Of a stretch of DNA of 64,000 bases, positions 15,182 to 24,093 are shown piece after piece (the stretch's first letter is position 1; each line of letters begins with the position of its first letter). Source of the stretch: Bacillota bacterium (GTDB lineage Bacteria; Bacillota; Clostridia; Christensenellales; Christensenellaceae); the NCBI GenBank assembly GCA_023393165.1, contig JAEWMJ010000002.1:219743-283742 (forward strand), in the 5' to 3' direction. The notes beneath the pieces were generated by a model, which worked only from the letters and a program-made list of their open reading frames with translations, was not told the DNA's origin and made no database searches. The translations under genes and the position numbers were made by a program.

Positions 15182-16495
15182 ATGAAAGAATACTACAAAG
15201 ACATCCCCAAAATAAAATATGAGGGGCCTAAGTCCAGGAATCCGCTGGCTTTCAAATTTTACAACCCGGATGAAATGATCGGGGGCAAAACGATGCGCGA
15301 ACAGTTAAAGTTCACCGCATCCTATTGGCATACATTTGCAAGCGACATGCACGATATGTTCGGCGAAGGTTCTATCGAACGTTCATTCGGCGAATCGGAC
15401 GCAATTGCCTCCGCAAAAGCCAAAGCGCATGCTGCGTTTGAATTCCTGGAAAAAATGGATATCGATTACTATTGCTTCCACGACCGCGACGTTGCGCCCG
15501 AAGGCAAAACCCTGTCGGAAAGCAACGAAAATCTTGACGAAATCGTCGACCTGTTAAAAGACCTGCAGAAACAAAAGGGCAAAAAACTTCTTTGGGGCAC
15601 GGCAAACCTGTTTGGAAACAAACGGTATATGCACGGCGCAGCAACATCCCCCAATGCGGATGTGTTCGCATATGCGGCTGCACAGGCTAAAAAAGCGATC
15701 GAATGCACCATTGAACTGGGCGGCGCAGGATATACGTTCTGGGGCGGCCGTGAAGGCTATGAAACCCTTCTCAACACCAACATGGGCCTTGAGCAGGATA
15801 ATATGGCAAGGTTCCTCCGTATGGAGATCGACTATGCGCGGTCCAAGGGATTTACCGGAAACTTCTATATTGAACCCAAACCGAAAGAACCCACAAAGCA
15901 CCAGTACGATTTCGATGCGGCCACCTGCGTCGGATTCCTCAGGAAATACGGTTTGATCAACGACATGAAACTCAACCTGGAAGCAAACCACGCGACCCTG
16001 GCCATGCACACATTCCAGCATGAGATCCGTGTTGCGCGTGAAAACGGCGTGTTCGGCTCCATCGATGCAAACATGGGCGATATGCTGCTTGGCTGGGATA
16101 CCGACCAATTCCCCACCAACGTATATGATGCGGCGCTCGCCGTGTATGAGATCATAAAGGCCGGCGGATTTGTCTTGGGCGGATTCAATTTCGACGCAAA
16201 GGTCAGAAGGGGATCCTTCACTCCCGAAGATACGTTCTATTCTTACATAGCGGGCATGGACACCCTGGCTCTGGGCCTCAGGATGGCTACCCGGATGATC
16301 GAAGACGGCAGGATCGACGAGTTTGTTGATCAAAGGTATGCAAGCTACAAAACAGGCATTGGCGCGGATATCGTTTCGGGCAAAGCCACGCTGCAGGATC
16401 TGGAAAAATATGCCTTGGCACTGGGCGAAGTTCAGAACCAGAGCGGCAGACAGGAGTATCTGGAAGGCGTTATGAACGAAATAATGTTCGGATAA
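15182..16495 (+). CDS. xylA: Xylose isomerase
   Basis: The 437-residue enzyme interconverts D-xylose and D-xylulose. It is the class II (longer) type: FKFYNPDEMIGGKTM near residue 24, the catalytic-His segment CFHDRDVAPEG near 98, FWGGREGYETLLNT near 183, EPKPKEPTKHQYD near 229, LEANHATLAMHTFQHE near 264 and DANMGDMLLGWDTDQFP near 292 holding metal ligands. ATG 15182 follows GAGAGAGGAT. It shares the operon and operator with the TIM-barrel gene upstream. No xylulokinase or transporter is in the window. A strong terminator follows. Confidence 0.97.
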   Translation: MKEYYKDIPKIKYEGPKSRNPLAFKFYNPDEMIGGKTMREQLKFTASYWHTFASDMHDMFGEGSIERSFGESDAIASAKAKAHAAFEFLEKMDIDYYCFHDRDVAPEGKTLSESNENLDEIVDLLKDLQKQKGKKLLWGTANLFGNKRYMHGAATSPNADVFAYAAAQAKKAIECTIELGGAGYTFWGGREGYETLLNTNMGLEQDNMARFLRMEIDYARSKGFTGNFYIEPKPKEPTKHQYDFDAATCVGFLRKYGLINDMKLNLEANHATLAMHTFQHEIRVARENGVFGSIDANMGDMLLGWDTDQFPTNVYDAALAVYEIIKAGGFVLGGFNFDAKVRRGSFTPEDTFYSYIAGMDTLALGLRMATRMIEDGRIDEFVDQRYASYKTGIGADIVSGKATLQDLEKYALALGEVQNQSGRQEYLEGVMNEIMFG

Positions 16496-16515
16496 CGGCC
16501 TTTACATACAAGCAT

Positions 16516-16557
16516 AAAAGCGGTGATAAACGACTTTATCACCGCTTTTATGTAATC
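16516..16557 (+). terminator. Rho-independent terminator
   Basis: A 15 bp stem, AAAAGCGGTGATAAA (16516-16530) with its complement (16535-16549), closed by CGAC, with T residues shortly after (16551-16557 region). It ends the xyl operon. Confidence 0.88.
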
Positions 16558-16565
16558 TTTTTTTA

Positions 16566-16594
16566 TTGACAATTGAAATACCATACTATATCAT
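16566..16594 (+). promoter_or_regulatory. Promoter of the fab/acc operon
   Basis: Perfect TTGACA (16566-16571), a 17 bp spacer and TATCAT (16589-16594). The leader to fabH is about 97 nt. I see no FapR-type box, but this was judged by eye only. Confidence 0.75.
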
Positions 16595-16697
16595 TAATCT
16601 GTCTTAATTTACGATTTTAACGGAACAGCAGGTTACCCGAAAGAGCCCGCCGGCCTCTCTGGGAAAGGGAATCAAGATTGAAAGGTAATAAACATAA

Positions 16698-17648
16698 TTG
16701 AGCATCAGTATTTTAGGAACAGGAAGTTACCTTCCAGAAAAAATTATGACAAACGCGGATTTCGAGAAATTTCTGGATACCTCGGACGAATGGATCACCA
16801 CCCGCACGGGAATTAAGCAAAGGCATTACGCCAACGGCATGACCAACTGCCAGATGAGCGTGATCGCAGCCAACCGGGCGCTCGATGATGCAGGGCTTAC
16901 GATAAACGACATCGGAACAATCATTGTAGCAAGCGTAACCAACGAAATGGACGTACCGTCCATTGCAAGCCAGGTGCAGCGTGAAATGGGCGCAAATTCC
17001 TGCGCGGCATTTGATATCAACGCGGCGTGTACAGGGTTCATGTACGGCCTCAAGGCTGCAGCAGGTTTCGTCATACAGGACAAAAAACCCGTACTGGTGA
17101 TCGGTACCGAGGTTTTATCCCGTTTCATGGACTGGAACGACCGCTCAACATGCATACTGTTTGCGGATGGTTCGGGCGCTGCTGTGGTCGGCCCCGGAGA
17201 AAGCCTTAAATATATCGAAGTTTACGCGCATTCGGACGTAAACCATTCCCTGGAGATCCCGGGGATAAACAACGGTCTGGAGGAAGGCGAATCCAGGTTT
17301 TCCTATGTGTCCATGGACGGAAAGGAAATCTATAAGTTCGCAACCCGCCAGATGCCCCAGGATGTTGAAAAAGCGATGGAAGCGCTGGACCTTAAGCCCG
17401 AAGACATCGACTGGGTGATTCCGCATCAGGCAAACGTGCGCATTATCAAGGAAGCATCCAAGCGGCTCCAGATCCCGCTGGAAAAGTTCTATGTCAACAT
17501 CCAGGACGTAGGAAACACGTCGGCGGCAAGTATACCCATTGTTTTGGATGAAATGAACAAAAAGAATCTTTTAAAGAAGGGCGATACGGTTGTGGTCGCG
17601 GGATTCGGCGGCGGACTCACATCCGCGTGCGCCGTTTTGAAATGGTGA
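16698..17648 (+). CDS. fabH: Beta-ketoacyl-ACP synthase III
   Basis: The 316-residue enzyme starts fatty acid synthesis by condensing acyl-CoA with malonyl-ACP. The catalytic triad is visible: Cys111 in NAACTGF, His in WVIPHQANVRI and Asn in QDVGNTSAAS. The start is TTG 16698, giving MSISILGTGSYLPE, which matches the family N-terminus, with AAAGG about 12 bases upstream. It is first of an eleven-gene run on one strand with short gaps, driven by the promoter at 16566-16594. Confidence 0.96.
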   Translation: MSISILGTGSYLPEKIMTNADFEKFLDTSDEWITTRTGIKQRHYANGMTNCQMSVIAANRALDDAGLTINDIGTIIVASVTNEMDVPSIASQVQREMGANSCAAFDINAACTGFMYGLKAAAGFVIQDKKPVLVIGTEVLSRFMDWNDRSTCILFADGSGAAVVGPGESLKYIEVYAHSDVNHSLEIPGINNGLEEGESRFSYVSMDGKEIYKFATRQMPQDVEKAMEALDLKPEDIDWVIPHQANVRIIKEASKRLQIPLEKFYVNIQDVGNTSAASIPIVLDEMNKKNLLKKGDTVVVAGFGGGLTSACAVLKW

Positions 17649-17699
17649 GATAACGCCGCATATGCGTTATAATAAATAAAAATAATCAGGAGGCCAAAT

Positions 17700-17918
17700 A
17701 TGGTTTACGAAAAAATTAGTGAGATTATAGCTGATAAAATGGATATCGACGCAAGCGACATTTCGATGGAATCTTCATTCGAGAGCCTTAAAATCGACTC
17801 GCTTGACATGGTTGAAATCGTAATGGATATTGAGGAAGAATTTGATATTTCTATCGAAGAAGCGGAAAATTTAAAGACGGTTGCAGACCTTGTAAACTTT
17901 ATCGAAGAAAACAAATAA
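17700..17918 (+). CDS. acpP: Acyl carrier protein
   Basis: The 72-residue acidic protein carries growing acyl chains on phosphopantetheine. The attachment serine is Ser34 in IDSLDMVEIV, within the usual four-helix pattern. ATG 17700 follows CAGGAGG. It lies between fabH and fabK, as in many clostridial fab operons. Confidence 0.96.
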   Translation: MVYEKISEIIADKMDIDASDISMESSFESLKIDSLDMVEIVMDIEEEFDISIEEAENLKTVADLVNFIEENK

Positions 17919-17993
17919 TTCTTTGTATTTTAATCATGCGGGTGTCCAAAGTCCGGATACCCGCATTTTGGAACCAATCCGGAGGAAAAAAAA

Positions 17994-18932
17994 ATAAATA
18001 CGAGAATAACCAAACTATTGAATATTGAATTCCCGGTGATACAGGGGGGAATGGCATGGATCGCGGACGCGTCCCTTGCATCCGCCGTAAGCCGGGCGGG
18101 AGGCCTTGGACTGATTGCTGCCGCGAATGCCCCTGTTGATGTGGTAAGGGCGCAGATCCGTGCGGCAAAGGCCGCGACAGACAAGCCTTACGGCGTAAAC
18201 ATCATGTTGCTGTCGCCCAGCGCAGCCGATATTGCGCAGTTGGTAATCGATGAAAAAGTGCCGGTTGTTACAACCGGCGCGGGGAATCCGGGTTTTTATA
18301 TGGAAGCCTGGAAAAATGCCGGCATCAAAATCCTGCCTGTAATTCCTTCCGTAGCGTATGCAAAACGGATGGAGAAAATGGGCGCGGACGCCGTGATCGC
18401 GGAAGGTTGTGAAGCCGGGGGACATATAGGCGAAATCACCACAATGGCGCTTGTGCCGCAGATAGTGGATGCGGTCGGGATCCCGGTGGTTGCGGCCGGC
18501 GGCATCGCCGACGGACGCGGAATGGCGGCGGCTTTTATGCTGGGCGCATCCGGTGTGCAGATCGGAACACGGTTTCTGGTCGCAGACGAGTGCACGGTTC
18601 ATCAAAATTACAAAGAAAAGGTTATAAAGTCCAGAGATACGGATTCGGCGGTTACCGGCAGGGCAACCGGACACCCGGTGCGCTGTATCAAAAACAGGCT
18701 GGTACGCGAATTTAAGGAACTGGAAAAACGTGCGGCCACGCTGGAAGAATATGAGCGCCTGGGATCGGACAGGCTCCGGCGTGCGGCGCGTGAAGGCGAC
18801 GTCGTCTACGGATCGGTTATGGCCGGCCAGATCGCCGGTCTTGTGAACCGGGGCGGGAGCGCGGCGGAAATAATAAAAGAGATTTGCGGGGATGCGGAAA
18901 AATTATTAAGCGGAGGAATCCATTTTGACTAA
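17994..18932 (+). CDS. fabK: Enoyl-ACP reductase II, FMN-dependent (apparent ATA start)
   Basis: The 312-residue flavoenzyme performs the last reduction of the elongation cycle and replaces FabI. It matches FabK: IEFPVIQGGMAWIADASLA, GVNIMLLSP, VVTTGAGNP, the HxG motif in EAGGHIGEITT, GGIADGRGMAAAFMLGA and GSVMAGQIAGLV. The conserved N-terminus (NTRITKLLNIEFPV) begins before the first normal start codon (TTG 18018). GGAGG at 17981-17985 is spaced eight bases from ATA 17994, exactly where the family's initiator Met would be, so I place the start there. The TTG alternative would have no ribosome site and lose eight conserved residues. A base error of ATG to ATA is possible. Confidence 0.9.
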   Translation: MNTRITKLLNIEFPVIQGGMAWIADASLASAVSRAGGLGLIAAANAPVDVVRAQIRAAKAATDKPYGVNIMLLSPSAADIAQLVIDEKVPVVTTGAGNPGFYMEAWKNAGIKILPVIPSVAYAKRMEKMGADAVIAEGCEAGGHIGEITTMALVPQIVDAVGIPVVAAGGIADGRGMAAAFMLGASGVQIGTRFLVADECTVHQNYKEKVIKSRDTDSAVTGRATGHPVRCIKNRLVREFKELEKRAATLEEYERLGSDRLRRAAREGDVVYGSVMAGQIAGLVNRGGSAAEIIKEICGDAEKLLSGGIHFD

Positions 18933-19854
18933 ACTTGCGGTTTTGTTTGCCGGACAGGGCGCACAGAAAACAGGTATGGGCAAAGATCTGTATGCTGGCA
19001 ACGCGGCAGCAAGGGAAATATTTGAGCGCGCGGAAAAACACTCGCCCGGCATCACGGAAATGTGTTTTTCGGGTTCGCAGGAGATCTTAAACCAAACAAT
19101 CAACACACAGCCTTGTGTGTATACCATGGATGTAGCGGCTTTTGCCGCTTTTCAGTCCGCCGGCCTTGAAATGAACGCAGCGGCGGGTTTTTCACTCGGG
19201 GAATACGCCGCGTTATGCTGCGCTGGCGTGTTTTCGTTCGAGGAAGGCCTTGCGCTCGTTAAAAAACGGGCGGAACGGATGCAGGAGGAAGCGGAAAGGA
19301 CAGGAGGCGGTATGGCTGCGGTGCTGGGCAAAACAGGCGCCGAAGTGGACGAACTTGTGTCCGCAGTGCTGGAAGAGGGTATCCTGGAAGCTGTCAATTA
19401 CAACTGCCCCGGTCAAACGGTGGTAGCGGGCGATGAGAAAAACCTGGCTGCATTTTTAGCGTATTGCAGGGAAAACAAAGTCAAAGCAATGAGCCTGCCG
19501 GTGAATGGCGCGTTCCACAGCCGGGCAATGGCCAAAGTTTCGGAATTTATTTTAGATTATATTCATAATGTTGATTTTCACAATCCCGTCTGCCCTGTAT
19601 ATTCCAATACCCTTGCCCGTCCGTACCGTGAGGGCGAGATCAAAAAAGTGCTGGCGGCGCAGACTTCCAGACCGGTTTATTTTGAACAGATACTGCGCGG
19701 CCTCATGCAAAACGGATTCGATACGTTTGTGGAAGTAGGCCCGGGCAGCACGCTGTCCGGATTTGTCAGAAGGACGGAAAAGGACGCCGCCGTATTTAAT
19801 ATCGCTGATATGGATTCGCTTCAGAAGACGGCGGATGCCCTTGGTAAGGAGTAA
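18925..19854 (+). CDS. fabD: Malonyl-CoA:ACP transacylase
   Basis: The 309-residue enzyme loads malonate onto ACP. It begins with LAVLFAGQGAQKTGMG, the nucleophile is Ser90 in AAGFSLGEYAAL (Phe replaces the common His before the Ser), and the catalytic His lies in VNGAFHSRAM near residue 196. The start is TTG 18925, eight bases inside the end of fabK, with CGGAGG upstream, so translation is coupled. VEVGPGSTLSGFVRR is the expected C-terminal motif. Confidence 0.95.
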   Translation: MTKLAVLFAGQGAQKTGMGKDLYAGNAAAREIFERAEKHSPGITEMCFSGSQEILNQTINTQPCVYTMDVAAFAAFQSAGLEMNAAAGFSLGEYAALCCAGVFSFEEGLALVKKRAERMQEEAERTGGGMAAVLGKTGAEVDELVSAVLEEGILEAVNYNCPGQTVVAGDEKNLAAFLAYCRENKVKAMSLPVNGAFHSRAMAKVSEFILDYIHNVDFHNPVCPVYSNTLARPYREGEIKKVLAAQTSRPVYFEQILRGLMQNGFDTFVEVGPGSTLSGFVRRTEKDAAVFNIADMDSLQKTADALGKE

Positions 19855-19858
19855 TAAT

Positions 19859-20596
19859 ATGTCACAGAAAACAGCAGTAGTCACCGGCGCGCCCGGCGGA
19901 ATAGGAAGCGCGATTTGCAAAAGGCTTGCAAAAGAAGGATACGACATTGTCATCAACCATTATAAAACCCAGGAAGCAGCGGACAAGCTCGCGGCAGAGC
20001 TGGAGGCGATGGGTGTAAAAAATATCGTATGCGAGGCTAACGTCTCCGATTTTGAACAGTCCAAAATGCTGATGGACAAGGCAATGGAGGCGTTCGGCAG
20101 GATAGACGTGCTTGTGAACAACGCCGGCATTACGCGGGATAACCTTCTCGCGCGTATGAAGGAAGAAGAGTTCGACGCGGTGATCGCGGTGAACTTAAAA
20201 AGCGCTTTCAATTGTTCCAAACATGCGGTATCCGTTATGATCAAACAAAGATACGGCAGGATTGTCAATATGTCTTCGGTTGTCGGGATTGCCGGCGCCG
20301 CGGGACAGGTCAATTATTCCGCGTCCAAGGCGGGGCTCATAGGCATTACCAAATCACTGGCAAGGGAAGTGGCTTCCCGGAACATCAATGTGAACGCCGT
20401 TGCGCCCGGGTTTGTAGATACGGACATGACGCGCGCTATCCCAGAAAAAATTCGGCAGGAAATGCTGGATTCGATTCCGGCAAAACGTGCGGCCCAGCCT
20501 GAAGACATCGCAAATGTGGTTGCGTTTCTGGTGTCGCCTGATTCGGATTATGTCACCGGCCAGGTCATCAACGTATCGGGCGGATTGCTTATATAA
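19859..20596 (+). CDS. fabG: 3-oxoacyl-ACP reductase
   Basis: The 245-residue short-chain dehydrogenase reduces 3-oxoacyl-ACP with NADPH. It has the cofactor motif TGAPGGIGSAI, NNAGITRDNLL near residue 86, the catalytic Ser in VNMSSVVG and the Tyr/Lys pair in VNYSASKAG near 150, and a C-terminal DYVTGQVINVSGG. ATG 19859 follows AAGGAGTAATA; a longer frame beginning at 19763 lies inside fabD and lacks a ribosome site. The spacing from fabD is four bases. Confidence 0.96.
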   Translation: MSQKTAVVTGAPGGIGSAICKRLAKEGYDIVINHYKTQEAADKLAAELEAMGVKNIVCEANVSDFEQSKMLMDKAMEAFGRIDVLVNNAGITRDNLLARMKEEEFDAVIAVNLKSAFNCSKHAVSVMIKQRYGRIVNMSSVVGIAGAAGQVNYSASKAGLIGITKSLAREVASRNINVNAVAPGFVDTDMTRAIPEKIRQEMLDSIPAKRAAQPEDIANVVAFLVSPDSDYVTGQVINVSGGLLI

Positions 20597-20618
20597 AACG
20601 GTATAAGGAGTATTTTCA

Positions 20619-21854
20619 ATGTTAAGACGAGTTGTAGTGACGGGAGTGGGCGCAATAGCGCCAAACGGAAACAGCGCCCCGCTGATGTGGGACGCCATGA
20701 AAAACGGTGTAAACGGGATCGCGCCTATTACAACCATCGAAATAGCGGATAATCCTGTAACTGTTGCGGGCGAAATCAAGAATTTCGATCCTGTCGATTA
20801 CATGGATAAAAAAGATGTGCGCAGGATGGACCGGTATTGCAGGTATGCGATGGTGGCCGGAAGCGAAGCCATGGAAGACGCCAATTTCGGCGGCAATATG
20901 CCCGATCCTAACAGGTTCGGCGTAATCATAGGCAGCGGAATCGGCGGCCTTGATACCATGCAGACGGAGGTTACCAAGCTGAATGAGCGGGGATTTAAGA
21001 AAACCAATCCGCTCTTTATCCCCATGATGATCGGAAACATGGGCTCGGGCAACCTGGCGATCAAATACGGGCTCCGCGGCCACAACACTACTGTAACGAC
21101 CGCATGCGCATCGGGCGCGCACGCCATCGGCGACGCTTTCCGCCTTATCCGGCACGGATACGCGGACGCGATGCTGGCCGGCGGCGCAGAAGCGGCGCTG
21201 ACGCCGCTTTCCCTTTCCGGGTTCTGCGGACTTCAGGCATTGTCGCTGTCCACGGATCCTAACCGTGCGTCCATTCCGTTTGACGCGGAACGAAACGGGT
21301 TTGTGATCGGGGAAGGTGCGGGCGCGCTTGTGCTGGAAGATTATGAATCGGCTGTGCGCCGGGGCGCGCGCGTTTATGCGGAGATCGTCGGCTACGGCGC
21401 TACTGCCGACGCGTACCATATGACGGCGCCGCATCCCGAGGCAATAGGCCCTGCCCAGGCCATGCGTATAGCGATCGAGGATGCGGGTATACCCGCGGAC
21501 GCGATTTCTTATGTCAACGCGCACGGTACATCCACGCAGTTGAACGATAAGGCGGAAACGCTTGCCATAAAGAAGGTTTTCGGCGACTATGCCAAAAAAA
21601 TCGCCGTATCGTCCACCAAATCCATGACAGGACATCTTCTGGGCGCCGCAGGTGCAATAGAAGCGGTGGCCAGCGTGATGAGCGTTACGGAGGATTTTGT
21701 GCCGCCCACAATCAATTATCAGGTTGCGGACCCTGAATGCGATTTGGATTACGTTCCAAACCAGGGCAGAAAAATGGAAGTCAATTACACGATTTCCAAC
21801 TCGCTTGCTTTCGGAGGGCATAACGCAAGCCTGCTGTTTGCAAAGGTAAAATAG
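20619..21854 (+). CDS. fabF: Beta-ketoacyl-ACP synthase II
   Basis: The 411-residue condensing enzyme elongates acyl-ACP. The active-site Cys163 is in VTTACASGAHAIGDA, and the two histidines are in YVNAHGTSTQLNDKAE and SMTGHLLGAAGAIEA. RRVVVTGVGAIAPNG is the typical N-terminus. ATG 20619 follows AAGGAGTATTTTCA. It lies 22 bases after fabG and nine bases before accB. Confidence 0.97.
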   Translation: MLRRVVVTGVGAIAPNGNSAPLMWDAMKNGVNGIAPITTIEIADNPVTVAGEIKNFDPVDYMDKKDVRRMDRYCRYAMVAGSEAMEDANFGGNMPDPNRFGVIIGSGIGGLDTMQTEVTKLNERGFKKTNPLFIPMMIGNMGSGNLAIKYGLRGHNTTVTTACASGAHAIGDAFRLIRHGYADAMLAGGAEAALTPLSLSGFCGLQALSLSTDPNRASIPFDAERNGFVIGEGAGALVLEDYESAVRRGARVYAEIVGYGATADAYHMTAPHPEAIGPAQAMRIAIEDAGIPADAISYVNAHGTSTQLNDKAETLAIKKVFGDYAKKIAVSSTKSMTGHLLGAAGAIEAVASVMSVTEDFVPPTINYQVADPECDLDYVPNQGRKMEVNYTISNSLAFGGHNASLLFAKVK

Positions 21855-21863
21855 GAGGGTACT

Positions 21864-22301
21864 ATGAACTTAAACGATGTTCAGGAGTTTATAAAAAACA
21901 ACCGGGGGCTAAAAACGCTCGAACTGCAGGACGGCGATTTCAGTATAAAACTTGAGTGGAACTGCGGCGGCGTTGCAGCCGCGGCTGTGCCCGTGGCTAC
22001 GCCCGCAGCGGTGCAGTATGCCGAGGCAGCGGAAGAGGAAGGCGATGCCGGTATGATTCCCGGCGGACACGATAATGCAAAGGATATCCTCTCGCCACTG
22101 GTGGGTACATACCACGAGCTGGAGGGGGCTAAAAAGGTTGCGATCGGCAGCAAGCTTAAAAAAGGCGACGCGCTGTGCAATATCGAAGCCATGAAGCTGA
22201 TGAACGAGATCACCATACCCGAAGACGGAACAATCGTATGGATGGCATGCGCGGAAGGCGATACGGTGGAGTACGAGCAGCTTTTGTTCCGGTATGAATA
22301 A
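21864..22301 (+). CDS. accB: Acetyl-CoA carboxylase biotin carboxyl carrier protein
   Basis: The 145-residue BCCP has an N-terminal segment, an Ala/Pro-rich linker (about residues 33-55) and a C-terminal biotinyl domain with the biotin-accepting Lys111 in IEAMKLMNEI. It shuttles carboxybiotin from AccC to the AccA/AccD transferase. ATG 21864 follows AGGAGGG. The linker is shorter than in E. coli. The need for biotin connects to bioY at 47618. Confidence 0.95.
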   Translation: MNLNDVQEFIKNNRGLKTLELQDGDFSIKLEWNCGGVAAAAVPVATPAAVQYAEAAEEEGDAGMIPGGHDNAKDILSPLVGTYHELEGAKKVAIGSKLKKGDALCNIEAMKLMNEITIPEDGTIVWMACAEGDTVEYEQLLFRYE

Positions 22302-22316
22302 AAAGGAGATAAGAAA

Positions 22317-22745
22317 ATGATCGGCAGAGAGGAAATTAAAAAAGTGCTTCCCCACAGAGAGCCTTTTTTATTGATAGACGAGATTCTGGAAGTTGAAATC
22401 GGGAAATCCGCTACCGCCGTATGGCATGTCAAGGAAGACTTTGACGTTTTCCGCGGACATTTTCCGGGAAATCCGGTGCTGCCGGGGGTTCTGATGGTGG
22501 AAGCTCTGGCGCAGACCGGGGCTTATGCGATACTGCTGGAGGAACGTTTTAAAGGCAAACTGGCGGTTTTCGGAGGGATAGACGGCGTTAAATTCAGGGG
22601 AATGGTTCGTCCGGGAGACGACCTCATATTGCACGCAGAATTAAAAAGATTGTCGTCCATCGGGGGAAAGGCGGACGTAATCGCCACCGTTGACGGGAAA
22701 ACAATATGCTCCGGTGAGATCATGTTTGCCTTTGCAAAGGAGTAA
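22317..22745 (+). CDS. fabZ: 3-hydroxyacyl-ACP dehydratase
   Basis: The 142-residue hot-dog-fold enzyme dehydrates 3-hydroxyacyl-ACP. VLPHREPFLLIDEI is the family N-terminus, and GHFPGNPVLPGVLMVEALAQ carries the catalytic His (about residue 47) and Glu (about 61). ATG 22317 follows AAAGGAG. As in many Clostridia it sits between accB and accC. No FabA-type isomerase is in the window. Confidence 0.96.
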   Translation: MIGREEIKKVLPHREPFLLIDEILEVEIGKSATAVWHVKEDFDVFRGHFPGNPVLPGVLMVEALAQTGAYAILLEERFKGKLAVFGGIDGVKFRGMVRPGDDLILHAELKRLSSIGGKADVIATVDGKTICSGEIMFAFAKE

Positions 22746-22748
22746 CCC

Positions 22749-24092
22749 ATGATAGAAAAAGTGTTGATCGCCAATCGCGGTGAAATAGCGGTCAGGGTCA
22801 TCCGTGCGTGCAGGGAGATGGGGATCGCCACGGTCGCTGTTTATTCTACGGCGGACCGGAACGCGCTTCATGCCCAGCTTGCGGACGAAGCCGTATGCAT
22901 CGGCGCTCCTGCGCCCAGGGACAGCTATCTCAATCCGTATAATATTTTATCCGCCGCGCATATCACGGGGGCGGACGCCATTCATCCGGGGTACGGATTC
23001 CTTTCGGAAAATTCCAAGTTCGTCAGGATGTGCAAAAAAAGCAATATCATTTTCATTGGTCCTGACGCCGAAGCCATGGACAAAATGGGCAACAAGCTCA
23101 TGGCCAGAAGGATCATGACGCAGGCCAGCGTACCGGTGATCCCCGGTTCCATGGATGCGCTCCGTAATGCGGAAGACGCTAAAAATACCGCGCGCAAGGT
23201 TGGATACCCGGTCATGATCAAAGCCGCTTCGGGCGGCGGCGGACGCGGTATCCGCAAGGTCAACCGCGAAGCGGATATTGAAGGCGCTTTTGCTTCCGCG
23301 TCGCAGGAAGCGGTTGTGGCGTTTGGAGACGGAACGCTGTATATGGAAAAATGTATTGAAAACGCAAGGCATATCGAAGTGCAGATCATGTGCGACCATT
23401 TCGGGCATGCCGTGCATCTGTTTGAACGGGAGTGTTCCCTGCAGCGCAGGAACCAGAAGGTGATGGAAGAAGCGCCGTCGGCGTTTTTTGACAAGCAAAA
23501 GAGAATGGAAATCGGCGACGCCGCGGTACGCGCGGCAAAAGCCGCCGGATACAACAGCGCGGGTACGATCGAATTTTTAGTAGACAAAAACGGGAATTAT
23601 TATTTTATGGAATTAAACGCCCGCGTGCAGGTGGAACATCCGGTAACTGAAATGGTGACCGGCGTGGATATAGTGAAAACGCAGATCATGATCGCCTGCG
23701 GAATCGATATGGGGTACGAGCAAAGCGATATCAAGCTCCACGGCCACGCCATAGAATGCAGGATCAATGCGGAAGATCCCAGCCGGAATTTCATGCCGTC
23801 GGTGGGTACGATCAAAATGCTGCATATTCCGGGCGGCCCAGGCATACGCTTTGATACCGCCATGTACGTGGGGTATAAGATACCGCCGAATTATGATTCG
23901 ATGATCGGCAAACTGATCGCGTATGCCCCCACAAGAGACGTTGCTCTTGCAAAGATGCGTTCCGCTCTGACCGAACTGGTGGTAGAAGGCGTGGAAACAA
24001 ATATCGATTTCCAGTTCGATCTGCTGCATAACCCGGATGTGGTGAAAGGCAACCTGGATACCGGGCTGATCGGCAGGATAATGGAGGAATAA
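22749..24092 (+). CDS. accC: Biotin carboxylase subunit of acetyl-CoA carboxylase
   Basis: The 447-residue ATP-grasp enzyme carboxylates the biotin on AccB with bicarbonate and ATP. Signatures are KVLIANRGEIAVRVIRACRE at the start, IHPGYGFLSEN near residue 80, the glycine-rich ATP loop AASGGGGRGIRKV near 160 and MELNARVQVEHPVTEMV near 286. ATG 22749 lies three bases after fabZ. accD starts one base after its stop. Confidence 0.97.
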   Translation: MIEKVLIANRGEIAVRVIRACREMGIATVAVYSTADRNALHAQLADEAVCIGAPAPRDSYLNPYNILSAAHITGADAIHPGYGFLSENSKFVRMCKKSNIIFIGPDAEAMDKMGNKLMARRIMTQASVPVIPGSMDALRNAEDAKNTARKVGYPVMIKAASGGGGRGIRKVNREADIEGAFASASQEAVVAFGDGTLYMEKCIENARHIEVQIMCDHFGHAVHLFERECSLQRRNQKVMEEAPSAFFDKQKRMEIGDAAVRAAKAAGYNSAGTIEFLVDKNGNYYFMELNARVQVEHPVTEMVTGVDIVKTQIMIACGIDMGYEQSDIKLHGHAIECRINAEDPSRNFMPSVGTIKMLHIPGGPGIRFDTAMYVGYKIPPNYDSMIGKLIAYAPTRDVALAKMRSALTELVVEGVETNIDFQFDLLHNPDVVKGNLDTGLIGRIMEE

Positions 24093-24093
24093 T

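Noticed and set aside
18018..18932. fabK starting at TTG 18018
   Set aside because: It loses the conserved TRITKLL residues and lies 32 bases from the ribosome site that fits ATA 17994.
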